A DNA stretch of 64,000 bases from Betaproteobacteria bacterium. Lineage in GTDB: Bacteria > Pseudomonadota > Gammaproteobacteria > Burkholderiales > Casimicrobiaceae. The notes under the pieces were generated by a model. The model saw nothing but the letters and a program-made list of their open reading frames with translations. It was not told the origin of the DNA and ran no database searches. Of this stretch, positions 23,625-33,812 are shown piece after piece; the first letter of the stretch is position 1, and each line of letters starts with the position of its first letter. The stretch spans positions 1 through 64,000 of the forward strand of contig WRFN01000009.1 in NCBI GenBank assembly GCA_009778785.1, in the 5' to 3' direction. The position numbers were made by a program, and so were the translations under genes.

Positions 23625-24232
23625 GGTGCGGGTTGATGCAGCAGCGGGTTGACGCCCTCGGCGCGCAAGAGCCGAGCCAGTGCAATCAGCGGCAGGCCGA
23701 TCAGGGCGGTGGGATCGTCGTTGTCGATGCGCTCGAACAGCGCGATGCCGAGGTCTTCGGAGCGCACCGAACCGGCGCAGTTGTAGGGTTGCGCGGCGCG
23801 AAGGTAAGCCTCGATTTCGGCGTCGGTCAGCGTTCGGTAAGTCGTGGCGATATCAACGCGCACGCTGCGGCAGCGTCCGGCGCTCGGGTTGAACAGCGCC
23901 AAGCCGGTACGAAAAACAACGGTTTTACCGGACAGCTTTTGCAATTGCCGGCGGGCGTTGTCGAAATCGCCGGGTTTGCCGACGGCGACGCCGTCGCAAT
24001 CGGCCACTTGATCGCCGCCGATAATCAGCGCGTGAGGCGGGCAGCTTTCTTGTTGAGCGACTGCCCGCGCTTTGGCCTCGGACAGCCGCAAGACCAGTTG
24101 CGACGGCGTTTCTCTCGGCAGCGGCGTTTCGTCGATCTCGGGCGCGCAAACATCGAACGGCAGGTTGAAGCGTTTGAGCAGCGCTTGCCGGTACGGCGAG
24201 CTTGAAGCGAGGATCAGAAAGGGAGCGGGCAT
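23621..24232 (-). CDS. Maf-family nucleotide pyrophosphatase (YceF type)
   Basis: The 203-residue protein has the Maf signature LILASSSPYRQALL, the DETPLPRE loop, GGDQVADCDG with the catalytic Asp, KPGDFDNARRQLQKLSGK, and the C-terminal CAGSVRSEDLGIALFERI...LIGLPL. YceF enzymes hydrolyse m7GTP and related modified nucleoside triphosphates, cleaning the nucleotide pool. The sequence follows E. coli YceF closely along its length. ATG 24232 is chosen over an in-frame TTG two codons earlier. It is the first gene of a two-gene unit with the RsmI-like methylase. Confidence 0.9.
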   Translation of the reverse strand: MPAPFLILASSSPYRQALLKRFNLPFDVCAPEIDETPLPRETPSQLVLRLSEAKARAVAQQESCPPHALIIGGDQVADCDGVAVGKPGDFDNARRQLQKLSGKTVVFRTGLALFNPSAGRCRSVRVDIATTYRTLTDAEIEAYLRAAQPYNCAGSVRSEDLGIALFERIDNDDPTALIGLPLIALARLLRAEGVNPLLHQPAP

Positions 24233-24360
24233 CAGCAATCAAGGTTCAGAGTGAGATCATATTTTACTGATTCTTGACCCCTGATGCCTGAATGCCGGTG
24301 ATAATATCTCGGAAAACCCCATCGGAATCATTGAATCATTGTTGGAAGCCCACCACGCTC

Positions 24361-26100
24361 ATGCGGAAATTGTCTCTTCCCCCGCTCATCATGGAGCGAC
24401 TCGCGCGCTGGCTGCCTGGGCTGCCGGAGCTGTTGAGTTATAACCGCAAGCCGCTCAAGCGCGATGTGTTTGCTGGCTTGTCGGTGGCGGCGGTATCGTT
24501 GCCGGTGAGCATCGCTTACGCACAGCTGGCGGGATTCAGCCCGGTGATCGGTCTTTACAGCACGATTCTGCCGATGATCGTTTATGTCTTTTTCGGCTCG
24601 TCGCGGCAGTTGATCGTGGGGCCTGATGCGGCCACTTGCGCGATGATCGTGGCGACGTTGACGCCGCTGGTGGCGGCAGACGAAGACCCGGAGTATTACC
24701 ACGCGCTGGCGGTGTCGCTGACTTTGTTTACCGGCTTTTTCTGTCTTCTGGCGGGACGTTTCCGTCTCGGCTTTCTGGCCGACTGGTTGTCGCGCTCTAT
24801 TCTGATGGGACTATTGAACGGCGTGGCGGTCATCATCATCGTCGGGCAGTTGGGAAAAGTTTTCGGCATCGGCGTCGAAGGCAAAAATGTCGTCAGACAA
24901 CTGATCTCGTTTTTCAATCACATCCAAGAACCGCACTGGCCGACATTGCTGCTCTCGCTGGGACTGGCTGTTCTTTATGTGATTTTGAAACGCTTCTGGC
25001 GCAAAGGGCCGGCAGCGTTGATCGTAGCGGCGGCGGCCATCGTCGCCAGTTATTTTCTCGGCTTGGCGGACAAGGGGGTGGCGGTGATCGGGGCGATTCC
25101 GTCGGCGTTGCCGAAACTGCAATGGCCGGCGTTGCCGCCCGAATCCTGGGGAACGATGCTGTCGTCGGCGGCGGCGTTGGCTTTCATCAGCTTCAGCAGC
25201 GCGACCTTGACCGGGCGCAGCTTCGCCGCTAAAAACGGCTACGACATCGACAGCAATCGCGAATTCATCGCGCTTGGCGCGGCCAACATCGCCTCGGCGT
25301 TGTCGCAAGGATTTGCCATCAGCGGCGCCGATTCGAGAACCGCCGTCAACGATGCCGCCGGCGGCAAAACACGAATGGTACAGATATTCGCGGCGCTGGC
25401 GATCTTGCTGGTGCTGCTGGTGTTGACTTCGCCGCTGGCGTATCTGCCGAAGGCGGCGCTTGGCGTTATTCTGATCGTCAGTGCCATCGGCTTGATCGAC
25501 TTGCGAACGTTCACCAAACTGCGCCAAGTCAGCACTTCCGAATTTCGCATTGCGTTGGCGACATTGTTGGCGGTGGTGCTCGCCGGTGTGATGGAAGGCA
25601 TATTGCTGGCGGTGCTGTTGGCGCTGGCGCGTTTTCTGATGCGAACGGCGCGCCCCACCGATTACCGTCTCGGGCTGATCGAATCGCAGGGCGATTTTTA
25701 CGAACTCGAACATTACCCCGAAGCGAAAGAAGTGCCGGGCTTGCTGTTTTACCGCTTCGAAGCGTCGCTGATTTTCTTCAACGCCAATTATTTCAAACAG
25801 CGCGTGATGGAATTGATCGAAACATCGAAAACGCCCGTTCGCTGGGTGGTGATCGACGGGCGTTCGATAAACAACATCGATTTGACCGGCGCGTTGATGC
25901 TGTACGACCTGAGCAAAACACTGGCGGCGCGCGGCATCGTGATGGCGCTGACGGGGCGCGACGGCCAGATCACGAAATGGATGCGAATGCAGCGCAGCGA
26001 CAGTGAAGCGTTGGCGGTGCGCTTGTTCCAGAACCGACGGCTGGCGCTGGAAGCGTATCGTAAAGAAGTCGCGACGGAGGAGAAACATTTGCAGGATTAG
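24361..26100 (+). CDS. SulP-family anion transporter with STAS domain
   Basis: The 579-residue protein has the SulP layout: a long membrane domain (about 12-14 helices; SLPVSIAYAQLAGFSPVIGLYS near residue 40 is the family signature) and a cytoplasmic STAS domain (about 440-560; VIDGRSINNIDLTGALMLYDL). SulP proteins carry sulfate, bicarbonate or other anions; the substrate cannot be read from the sequence. The start is uncertain: ATG 24361, ATG 24391 and an upstream ATG 24292 are in frame. 24361 leaves a short cytoplasmic N-terminus typical of the family. Confidence 0.88.
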   Translation: MRKLSLPPLIMERLARWLPGLPELLSYNRKPLKRDVFAGLSVAAVSLPVSIAYAQLAGFSPVIGLYSTILPMIVYVFFGSSRQLIVGPDAATCAMIVATLTPLVAADEDPEYYHALAVSLTLFTGFFCLLAGRFRLGFLADWLSRSILMGLLNGVAVIIIVGQLGKVFGIGVEGKNVVRQLISFFNHIQEPHWPTLLLSLGLAVLYVILKRFWRKGPAALIVAAAAIVASYFLGLADKGVAVIGAIPSALPKLQWPALPPESWGTMLSSAAALAFISFSSATLTGRSFAAKNGYDIDSNREFIALGAANIASALSQGFAISGADSRTAVNDAAGGKTRMVQIFAALAILLVLLVLTSPLAYLPKAALGVILIVSAIGLIDLRTFTKLRQVSTSEFRIALATLLAVVLAGVMEGILLAVLLALARFLMRTARPTDYRLGLIESQGDFYELEHYPEAKEVPGLLFYRFEASLIFFNANYFKQRVMELIETSKTPVRWVVIDGRSINNIDLTGALMLYDLSKTLAARGIVMALTGRDGQITKWMRMQRSDSEALAVRLFQNRRLALEAYRKEVATEEKHLQD

Positions 26101-26202
26101 ATCGGTAGGGAAGAAAGAAGCGGTAATAACCGCTATACTGCAACTTGAACCCTAAATCCCCTGATGCTCTGTAAGGGGAGACATCGAAGGAGGCAGCCTG
26201 GA

Positions 26203-29200
26203 ATGGCAACTATCAAAGATTTACAGAAAAAATGGTCTGATAATGTTGAGGGCTATAAAAAGCATGAAGTTGGTAGTGGGGTTCACAGTTTTATTGCCGA
26301 TATGTTTGAGTCTCCAGAAATCTTTGCCCTGAAAAAGACTGCTACCAAGACGGGAAAATTCAAAACTTTCGTTCACGACACGGAGTCAAATAAAGAAGGC
26401 CGTTCTGATTTTGTTTTGTATCTTAGTCAAGACATCGAGATTCCGGTAGAAGCCAAATGTTATACGCGAATTGAAGAAGGGATTCAGCAGCTGTTCCGTT
26501 ATCAAATCGGTATGAACAAGCAATTCGGCATTCTGACTGACGGGTATGAATGGCGGTTTTATCGTGGGTCGAAATATCAAAAATGGACTCAAGCCCAAAT
26601 CTTTGCCGATCCACAAGAGTTTTTGACTTTTTGGAACGAGTATCTGCTACCGGATAAATACTACATAGAATTGTTTAACCCCAGCGGCCAAATGAATTTG
26701 CCTTGGGAGGAGAGCCGCCTTGACTTGAATGATCCTGAAAATCTGAAAGTGTTCTTTGAAGACACGACGAAGCTTATAGAAAAATTCAAATACAAAATGA
26801 AACAAATCGGCGTTTGGAGTGATTTATTTGAATTGGCCGCCGCCGAGAAAGTGGCCGTTGAAACTTCCTATGCTTACTTGATTCAGTTTATTCTCTATAA
26901 AGTCTTGGTGGACAATAAATACACAGGGGTCGGCAAACGATACGAGGAAATACTGCGTCGTATTTCTAAAGCCATTCAAGACAGCGATTTTTATAGTGTC
27001 GTGATAAACGATATAAAAGCCATCTCGGAGTATATCTCCGAAAACATCTATGTTCCGTTCAAAAAGGAGCAGGAATCGATAACAGAAAAATTAGCGAAAC
27101 AACTAAAAGCAAATCCCAAAATAGATGATATTTCTCCGTGGCTGGACATTATCGCGTTCATCAACAAGTATGATTTTGCCGGCCTTAAAAATGAAATCTT
27201 CGGGTTTATCTATGAAAACTTTCTTAAAGAACTGCATGGCGATAAGAATAAAGGCCAATACTTTACGGATAGAGATGTGGTCAACTTTATGTTGAAGGAA
27301 CTTGGTTACACCGATACGGAAATAAGAAAAAGGCAAGGCAAGGATCTATCCATTATAGATCCGTCCTGTGGCGCCGGAACCTTCTTGTACAGTGCGGTCG
27401 ATAACATCATCAATGGAATGAATTTCGGAGGTATGGTCGATACGGAACAAATGTCCAAACATATAGAAGATTTAGTAAGCAACAACATCTTCGGACTGGA
27501 CATTGAGGAATTTCCTCTGTATCTGGCGGAGATGAGCATTTTAATGCGTATGCTGCCCTTGATCGTGAACGACAAGTTCCAGAACCCTATCGATAACAAA
27601 TTCAAGCTCTTCAAAACAAAGGACAGTATCAGCGAATTCCTCGACGCAGGAATCAATGCAAAAGTGGGCGATGAACTTGACTTGTTCGCTCATATGCAAG
27701 GAAAGGCCTTGGGTTACCCATCATTTATGCGGGACGAGAAAGATTTAGAGGAAATGATGGAATCCCTGCAAATCAGAATGGGGCATCGATCCAGGTTTGA
27801 TTTTGTAATCGGAAACCCGCCCTATGTTGGATTAAATAAGTGTTATAAAGAAAATGTACCGTTTGCTGTCGCCATGCGTGATAGAAAACCGGACGGAACG
27901 AAGCAGTTGTATATGAATGATGTGTACGGTGTCAATTTACACTCTATTCCCAACAAGCCCAAGAAAGGCAGACCCAATCCGAATTTGTATGCGTTTTTTA
28001 TCGCTTTGGGGCTTGCGTTGCTAAAAGAAAAAGGGAAGATTTGCTACATTATTCCACAGACTATCCTTGTGGACAGTGATTACGATGTGCTGCGCTATCA
28101 TTTATCAAAAAATACAACAATAGAAAAGATGATTACTTTTGAAGCCCGTCTTTTTATTGGTAGAGGTATAACACAAACCAGACTCGTTCCTACCTCATCC
28201 CTTATTTTTGTTGTAAAAAAAGAAAAGCCTTTGAGCAGCGCAAAGACAAAAATAATTACTTACTATGATTTCACAGAACAGCAAAAAGGCGACTTTGCTA
28301 AATATCTGAAAAGCAGAAACAAGGCTGAGAAAATAATAGAGCAAAGTGCTTTGCTTGAAAATGTTGCCAATTGGAGTTTTATCAAGCAAGACGATGCTGT
28401 AGTAAATTTGATCAATGTTTACAAGGCGAATACGGAAGACATCGCTTTTTATCATCTACATAAATTAGCAGAAGATCGGTTTGGCTCTAATTTTTGGTTT
28501 GATGGGGGATATGGTATAGACGAAAGGCAAATAAAACCAGATGCTGGAGATTATATATATCCGAAAATAAACAATAAGTATTACACAATTAAAGACATTC
28601 TTGGTTATTGGGACAATGTGCGTCAAGGCAAGTCCAAGGCGCTGATTGCTTTAAGGCAAGGAAATCAAGGCTATCATTTATTGGATTCGCCATATAAAAT
28701 TATTTGGTCTTATGCAAACACACAAAAGTTTTTCTTTACGGATGAACCTGTGATCTGGGCAAGAAATCAATACAATGCTATTGGGAGCGATAACAGAGAT
28801 GAAATTCTATACTTGTTTTCTTTGTTGAATTCAAAGGTGTCGGATTACATAATTAAGCATTCTTTTAAATTGGTGAATGAGGATACTTTAACAATAGCAA
28901 TTGGATTGAAAAATATCAAATTCGCCATTCGAACGCCGAAAATATCACAGCAAAATCAGCTTATTAAAGATGAAATTATTGCCCAAGCGGATGCTCTGCT
29001 TTCTCTTGAAAATGTTGTCTTGCGCGATATGGTGAATCTGAACCAAGTCCAGATACAAAGGTTTGACGAGATTTCTGTTTCGGAGTGTTCTTTGATTTTA
29101 TCATCCGCTCGAAAGAAGACCGAACTTGAGTTGCCTGATATTCGAACAGGCGAATTGGTCGTAAAAGCCATTTCAGAGTACTACGGTGACAAAAAGGGAA

Positions 29201-29424
29201 ATTTGCAATTGGTTGAAATAACCTTATCCGACCTGAAGGTAATTCCAGTCATTGACTTTGAAAAACAATCTCAAATCAAGGCTTATATCGACGACTTGGT
29301 GTTTGCCCTTTATTTCAACATGAAACTACCCAAACTTGGCTTATCCGAGCACGCCAACATCAAAAAGCTCTGTCAGCAGAATGAATTTTACGCTTGCGTT
29401 AATGGCGAATCAAAAGCGCTCTAG
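26203..29424 (+). CDS. Type IIG restriction-modification enzyme (single chain, Eco57I-like)
   Basis: A 1073-residue protein with perfect AAGGAGG 9 bases before ATG 26203. The N-terminus holds a PD-(D/E)XK-type nuclease (SDFVLYLSQDIEIPVEAK, about residues 68-86). The central part is an N6-adenine methyltransferase with SAM motif DPSCGAGTFL (about 385) and catalytic NPPY (about 539). A C-terminal part of about 400 residues would be the target-recognition domain. Nuclease, methylase and specificity in one chain define type IIG enzymes, so it can act alone against foreign DNA. The gene is far more AT-rich than its neighbours, a sign of transfer. It ends 7 bases from the convergent cfa stop. Confidence 0.88.
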   Translation: MATIKDLQKKWSDNVEGYKKHEVGSGVHSFIADMFESPEIFALKKTATKTGKFKTFVHDTESNKEGRSDFVLYLSQDIEIPVEAKCYTRIEEGIQQLFRYQIGMNKQFGILTDGYEWRFYRGSKYQKWTQAQIFADPQEFLTFWNEYLLPDKYYIELFNPSGQMNLPWEESRLDLNDPENLKVFFEDTTKLIEKFKYKMKQIGVWSDLFELAAAEKVAVETSYAYLIQFILYKVLVDNKYTGVGKRYEEILRRISKAIQDSDFYSVVINDIKAISEYISENIYVPFKKEQESITEKLAKQLKANPKIDDISPWLDIIAFINKYDFAGLKNEIFGFIYENFLKELHGDKNKGQYFTDRDVVNFMLKELGYTDTEIRKRQGKDLSIIDPSCGAGTFLYSAVDNIINGMNFGGMVDTEQMSKHIEDLVSNNIFGLDIEEFPLYLAEMSILMRMLPLIVNDKFQNPIDNKFKLFKTKDSISEFLDAGINAKVGDELDLFAHMQGKALGYPSFMRDEKDLEEMMESLQIRMGHRSRFDFVIGNPPYVGLNKCYKENVPFAVAMRDRKPDGTKQLYMNDVYGVNLHSIPNKPKKGRPNPNLYAFFIALGLALLKEKGKICYIIPQTILVDSDYDVLRYHLSKNTTIEKMITFEARLFIGRGITQTRLVPTSSLIFVVKKEKPLSSAKTKIITYYDFTEQQKGDFAKYLKSRNKAEKIIEQSALLENVANWSFIKQDDAVVNLINVYKANTEDIAFYHLHKLAEDRFGSNFWFDGGYGIDERQIKPDAGDYIYPKINNKYYTIKDILGYWDNVRQGKSKALIALRQGNQGYHLLDSPYKIIWSYANTQKFFFTDEPVIWARNQYNAIGSDNRDEILYLFSLLNSKVSDYIIKHSFKLVNEDTLTIAIGLKNIKFAIRTPKISQQNQLIKDEIIAQADALLSLENVVLRDMVNLNQVQIQRFDEISVSECSLILSSARKKTELELPDIRTGELVVKAISEYYGDKKGNLQLVEITLSDLKVIPVIDFEKQSQIKAYIDDLVFALYFNMKLPKLGLSEHANIKKLCQQNEFYACVNGESKAL

Positions 29425-29431
29425 CTCCTCG

Positions 29432-30697
29432 CTACACTCTTTCGTACTCCCAGCGCCGCGACCACGGCAAGGTGCTGGCAAGATCACCGGCGCGGCGACA
29501 CAACACTTGAAACACGGAAACCTCGTCGTGTTCAAATGCCCACTCGCAACCGATCAAATACATGCGCCAGATGCGCCAGGTTTTTTCGGGCACCATGGCC
29601 TTCAGGCGCTCGGTTTTGTCTTCGAAAGCGTCGCTCCAGTAGTGCAGGGTGCGGGCGTAGTGACGGCGCAGGTTTTCGATGTCGAACGGTTCCAGACCGC
29701 CTTCCTGCATGGTGGTGAGCACGGTGCCGATATGCGGCAGTTCGCCTTGCGGAAACACATACTGCTCAATGAAGCGACCGCCGCCGTGACGGGTTTCGCC
29801 GTTGTGAGCGTCGGTGGAGGTGATGCCGTGGTTCATGGCCCAGCCGCCGGGCACGAGCAGGTCGTAGATGATCTTGAAATAGGCCGGCAGGTTTTTCAAC
29901 CCCACATGCTCGAACATGCCGACGCTGGTGATGCGGTCGAACGGGCCACTCACATCGCGGTAGTCTTGCAGGCGGATGTCCACCTGATCGGCCAGCCCCG
30001 CCGCCTTGACGCGCTCGCTGGCCAAATCGAACTGGTTTTGCGACAGCGTGATGCCGACGCAACGCGCTCCGTATTTTTGCGCGGCGCGGATCGCCAACGC
30101 ACCCCAGCCGCAGCCGATGTCCAGCAGGCGCTGGCCGGGTTCCAAGCGAATCTTGGTCAGGATGTGGTCAATCTTCTTCATCTGCGCCTCAGCCAGCGTT
30201 TCGTCGCCCTGCTCGAAGTAGGCGCACGAATACACCATCGCCGGATCCAGCCACTCGGCGTAGAAGTCGTTGGAAACGTCGTAGTGGTAGTGGATCGCGT
30301 CGCGATCAACAGCGCGGGTATGGCTGGTGGCGTCGGCGACTTTGTGCGCGATGCGTTGCATCCAGCCGGGTTTGTTATTATCGGCGTTATCGGTGGTATC
30401 GCCGCTCTCGACCAGCCGGTGCGTCAGATCCATGATGTCGCGCACCGTGCCGGTGACGTCGAGATGGCCTTCGACGTAGGCGCGCCCCAGATTGTCCAGC
30501 GATGGCGACAACAGCGCGGCGGCGCCGGAAGTATCGCGCACGTCGATGGTCACGCGCGGTTCGGTGTTCGCTTGGCAAAGGCGCAGACCGGCGCTGCCTT
30601 TCCAGCACACCAGCAGGGGAAGATCGAAACGTTGACGCAACCGCTCAGCCCAAAGCGTGAGAGCGGCGTTGAGTGGCGTGGAAGAGGAAAGTTGCAT
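29432..30697 (-). CDS. cfa: Cyclopropane-fatty-acyl-phospholipid synthase
   Basis: The 421-residue enzyme adds a methylene from SAM to unsaturated acyl chains in the inner membrane, often in stationary phase or acid stress. It shows the N-terminal lipid-binding domain, HYHYDVSNDFYAEWLDPAMVYSCAYF, SAM motif LLDIGCGWGALAI, GITLS, and the catalytic GMFEHVG. ATG 30697 has AAGGAG 8-10 bases upstream. Related fatty-acid methylases share the fold, but the sequence fits Cfa well. A 228-base gap upstream separates it from rsgA and should contain its promoter. Confidence 0.92.
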   Translation of the reverse strand: MQLSSSTPLNAALTLWAERLRQRFDLPLLVCWKGSAGLRLCQANTEPRVTIDVRDTSGAAALLSPSLDNLGRAYVEGHLDVTGTVRDIMDLTHRLVESGDTTDNADNNKPGWMQRIAHKVADATSHTRAVDRDAIHYHYDVSNDFYAEWLDPAMVYSCAYFEQGDETLAEAQMKKIDHILTKIRLEPGQRLLDIGCGWGALAIRAAQKYGARCVGITLSQNQFDLASERVKAAGLADQVDIRLQDYRDVSGPFDRITSVGMFEHVGLKNLPAYFKIIYDLLVPGGWAMNHGITSTDAHNGETRHGGGRFIEQYVFPQGELPHIGTVLTTMQEGGLEPFDIENLRRHYARTLHYWSDAFEDKTERLKAMVPEKTWRIWRMYLIGCEWAFEHDEVSVFQVLCRRAGDLASTLPWSRRWEYERV

Positions 30698-30934
30698 GGC
30701 GAACAAACTCCTTACATCGGACGAAAGTTTTCAGGGTGTCGTCGTCTGTTCGGGCGGCGGCGGTTCACAGCATTCATTTGTTTCACAATGCTTGCAAAGA
30801 CAGGTGCTTTTTTCAGAGGTTTTGCAGATGAGTGTCTTTAAGACGCTTGAATTGTAGAACGCTGATAGGGGTTTATCAAGACGAAATACGCGTCGTAACG
30901 TCGCCGACTGTGTAACTTTTTTTGTATGGAGGCG

Positions 30935-31828
30935 TTAGTACGCCGACTCGCGAATCAAGGTTTGCAACAATTCGAGCCGCTTCGGGTGAAGGCGGCCTTC
31001 GTGCAGCGCTTTTTGCACGGCGCAACCGGGTTCTTTGTCGTGCCGACAATCGCGGAAGCGGCAATGGCCGACCAGCGGCGCGATTTCTTTGAACGCGGCG
31101 GTCAATTCGTCCGGCGTCAAATGTGCCAAACCGAAAACTTTCATCCCCGGAATGTCGATGATCCAGCCGGCGTGGGGTTTTGCCAGCAAGTGCAATGCGG
31201 CGAAAGTGGTTGTGTGTTTGCCGCTGCCGAGCGCTTTCGAGACTGCCGCCGTTTCGCTGCGGGCATTGGGGAAAAGCGCGTTGATCAGCGTAGATTTGCC
31301 CATGCCCGATTGGCCGATTAAAACGCTTTTCTGTTGTTCCAGATGCGGCCAAAGCGCGGCCACATCGCTTTTGGCGCAGGTTTCAATCACCGGATAACCG
31401 AGCGCTTCATACGGCTTGAGACGCTCGCGCAGAGAAGAAAAACCGGGGAGATCGCGCTTGTTGGCGATCAGCACGAAGCGACAATGCGCGGCTTCGGCGG
31501 CGACGATCCAGCGGTTGAGCAGCATTTCGTCGAGCGCAATGTCGGGTGCGACGACGCCGAGGATTTGAGTGACGTTGGCGGCGATCCGTTTTTGGCGAAT
31601 CGCATCGGAGCGGTAAAAAAGGTTTTGCCGAGGTTTCAGGGCAGTGATGACACCGCTGCTGCCGTCGCCGGTGCGCGCGAGTTCTACCTCATCGCCGCAG
31701 ACCAGCGTAGTGTCTCGTCCCTTCAAAACGCAATCGAGACGGTCGCTGTTGTCGAGCGCCACCGTGTAATGGCGACGAAACGTTTCGACGATCAATCCGT
31801 GCAGCGTGTTGTTTTCGGAAGAAGCCAC
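30935..31828 (-). CDS. rsgA: Ribosome small subunit GTPase RsgA
   Basis: RsgA is a circularly permuted GTPase that assists late 30S maturation. The 297-residue protein has the N-terminal OB-fold, then the G motifs in permuted order: NKRD (G4), GQSGMGKSTL (G1, about 171), DIPG (G3), followed by the zinc-binding CRFRDCRHDKEPGC. All key residues are present. It lies 6 bases downstream of the Ste24-type protease gene on the same strand, a pair seen together in many proteobacteria near orn. Confidence 0.96.
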   Translation of the reverse strand: MASSENNTLHGLIVETFRRHYTVALDNSDRLDCVLKGRDTTLVCGDEVELARTGDGSSGVITALKPRQNLFYRSDAIRQKRIAANVTQILGVVAPDIALDEMLLNRWIVAAEAAHCRFVLIANKRDLPGFSSLRERLKPYEALGYPVIETCAKSDVAALWPHLEQQKSVLIGQSGMGKSTLINALFPNARSETAAVSKALGSGKHTTTFAALHLLAKPHAGWIIDIPGMKVFGLAHLTPDELTAAFKEIAPLVGHCRFRDCRHDKEPGCAVQKALHEGRLHPKRLELLQTLIRESAY

Positions 31829-31834
31829 GGGAAA

Positions 31835-33118
31835 TCAGGCAGCGCGCTTGGTTGACGCTACGAGTGTACGCAAGTGCGCAATGCGGATCGCCGCCGGCGG
31901 GTGCGAATCGTAAAACGCCGAGTGAATCGGATCGGGCGTCAAGGTTGAGGCGTTGTCTTCGTACAATCGCACCAGCGCTTGCTCCAGCGCGGTCGCCGAA
32001 GATTGCGCGGCGGCGTAGGCGTCGGCTTCAAACTCGTGACGCCGCGAGTAAGCGGCGCTCAGCGGCGTGAACAGAAAAACGAAAACGGGAAGCGCCAGCA
32101 TGAACAACGACAACGCCACGCCCGGGCGCGCCATCGCCGCGCTCACTTGTTCGACGGGAATGCCGAGGCCGGTGAAAAACCACGGTTGCTGCATCAGCCA
32201 GGCCAGCAACGCCAGAAACGCCAGCGACAGCAAGGTCGAAAAAGCAATGCGTTTTTTGATGTGGTGGCGTTTGAAATGTCCCAGCTCGTGTGCGAGCACC
32301 GCTTCGATTTCATCTTCGTTCAGACGACTGAACAGCGTGTCGAAAAACACAACGCGCTTGGCGCGACCGAGGCCGGTGAAGTAAGCGTTGCCGTGGCCGC
32401 TGCGACGGCTGCCGTCCATCACGAACAAGCCGCTGGCGGTGAAGCCGCAACGGGTGAGCAGCGCTTCGATGCGCGTGCGCGTCGGGCCTTCGGGCAACGG
32501 TTCAAACTTGTTGAACAGCGGCGCGATCAGCGTCGGATAAATGACCAGCATCAACAACTGAAACGCCATGAAGACGAACCACGCCCACAGCCACCACAGC
32601 GATCCCGCCGCGCGCATCAGCCACAGCAACAACGCCATCAGCGGAATACCGATTAACAGCGACAACAATGTGCTTTTGACGAGATCGACGAACCACAAGA
32701 AGCGCGTGGAACGATTGAAGCCGAAGCGCGCTTCGATGCCGAAAGTGCTGTAATAAGAAAACGGCAAACCGAGAAGGCCGCCGATCAGCGCCACCGCCAG
32801 CAGCAGCGCGACATCTTGCCACAGCGCGCCGACGGGCAGCCAGCTTGTCGCCATCATCAGAGCGGCCAGACCGCCGCCGAGCGTCCAAACGAGCAGAATC
32901 GCCGTATCGACCACCGCTTCGATGCGCCCCAAAGACTGCTTGGCGAGCGTGTAGTCGGCGGCTTTTTGGTGGGCGGCCAGCGCGATGCGTTCGGCGAAAG
33001 CGACGGGGATGGTCGCGCGCGAGGCGGCGACATGGCGACACTGGCGCACAGACAGCCAGCCGCGCAGAGCCAGCGTCAACAACAGCGCCACAAGAAAAAC
33101 AACGGTAAACCAAGGCAT
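31835..33118 (-). CDS. M48-family membrane metallopeptidase (Ste24/CAAX-protease type)
   Basis: The 427-residue protein has seven or so membrane helices with the zinc motif HELGH and a downstream EFEADAYA for the third ligand, the signature of Ste24-like M48 peptidases. Such enzymes cleave misfolded or specific membrane proteins in bacteria. ATG 33118 (MPWFTVVFLVALLL) gives a proper first helix; an open frame upstream to 33238 has no such property. It runs divergently from orn, sharing a 118-base promoter region, and is followed by rsgA. Confidence 0.9.
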   Translation of the reverse strand: MPWFTVVFLVALLLTLALRGWLSVRQCRHVAASRATIPVAFAERIALAAHQKAADYTLAKQSLGRIEAVVDTAILLVWTLGGGLAALMMATSWLPVGALWQDVALLLAVALIGGLLGLPFSYYSTFGIEARFGFNRSTRFLWFVDLVKSTLLSLLIGIPLMALLLWLMRAAGSLWWLWAWFVFMAFQLLMLVIYPTLIAPLFNKFEPLPEGPTRTRIEALLTRCGFTASGLFVMDGSRRSGHGNAYFTGLGRAKRVVFFDTLFSRLNEDEIEAVLAHELGHFKRHHIKKRIAFSTLLSLAFLALLAWLMQQPWFFTGLGIPVEQVSAAMARPGVALSLFMLALPVFVFLFTPLSAAYSRRHEFEADAYAAAQSSATALEQALVRLYEDNASTLTPDPIHSAFYDSHPPAAIRIAHLRTLVASTKRAA

Positions 33119-33236
33119 AGCGGAACGGTCGAGAGAATATGCGACAATCAAACCTTTATTGTACTTGAAGGGCGCGCGATGTTTGCATGGAAGGCTGCGG
33201 TGGGCGGCATAATTGGAAAAGGGGCAGGAGATGAGC

Positions 33237-33782
33237 ATGGCAGCCGCCGATGACCGCTTGATTTGGCTGGACCTCGAAATGACCGGCTTGAGGCCGGAGT
33301 CCGACCGGATACTGGAAGTGGCGATGGTCGTGACCGATGCCGCCTTGAACGTCGTGGCCGAAGCGCCGGTATGGGTCGTACATCAGGCGGACACCGTGCT
33401 GGCGGCGATGGACGACTGGAACCAGAGCATGCACGGACGATCGGGCTTAATCGAGCGCGTCAAGACATCGACGCTGACCGACGCCGAAGTTGAAACACAA
33501 GCGCTGGCATTTTTGAAAGAACACGTTACCGCGCAAGCGTCGCCGATGTGCGGCAACAGCATTTGTCAGGATCGTCGTTTTCTGGCGCGGCTGATGCCGA
33601 AGCTGGAAGCGTTTTTTCATTACCGCAATCTCGATGTTTCAACACTGAAAGAACTGTGTCGTCGTTGGCAACCGGAGATCGCGCGCGGTTTCAACAAGGA
33701 AACCCGACACGAAGCGTTGGCCGATGTGTACGAATCCATTGACGAGTTGAAATACTATCGGGAACATTTCATCAAGGCGTGA
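33237..33782 (+). CDS. orn: Oligoribonuclease
   Basis: Orn degrades 2-5-base RNA fragments and pGpG, finishing RNA turnover and c-di-GMP breakdown. The 181-residue enzyme has the DEDDh exonuclease set: [10 protein letters not shown] (Asp, Glu), [10 protein letters not shown] (Asp) and RHEALADV (His, Asp). ATG 33237 sits 6 bases after AGGAG, whereas ATG 33231 directly abuts it, so 33237 is preferred. It is divergent from the Ste24 gene and followed by a Nudix gene 30 bases on. Confidence 0.96.
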   Translation: MAAADDRLIWLDLEMTGLRPESDRILEVAMVVTDAALNVVAEAPVWVVHQADTVLAAMDDWNQSMHGRSGLIERVKTSTLTDAEVETQALAFLKEHVTAQASPMCGNSICQDRRFLARLMPKLEAFFHYRNLDVSTLKELCRRWQPEIARGFNKETRHEALADVYESIDELKYYREHFIKA

Positions 33783-33812
33783 GAGGGTGTCGGCCCCTGA
33801 CAAGGAATATCG

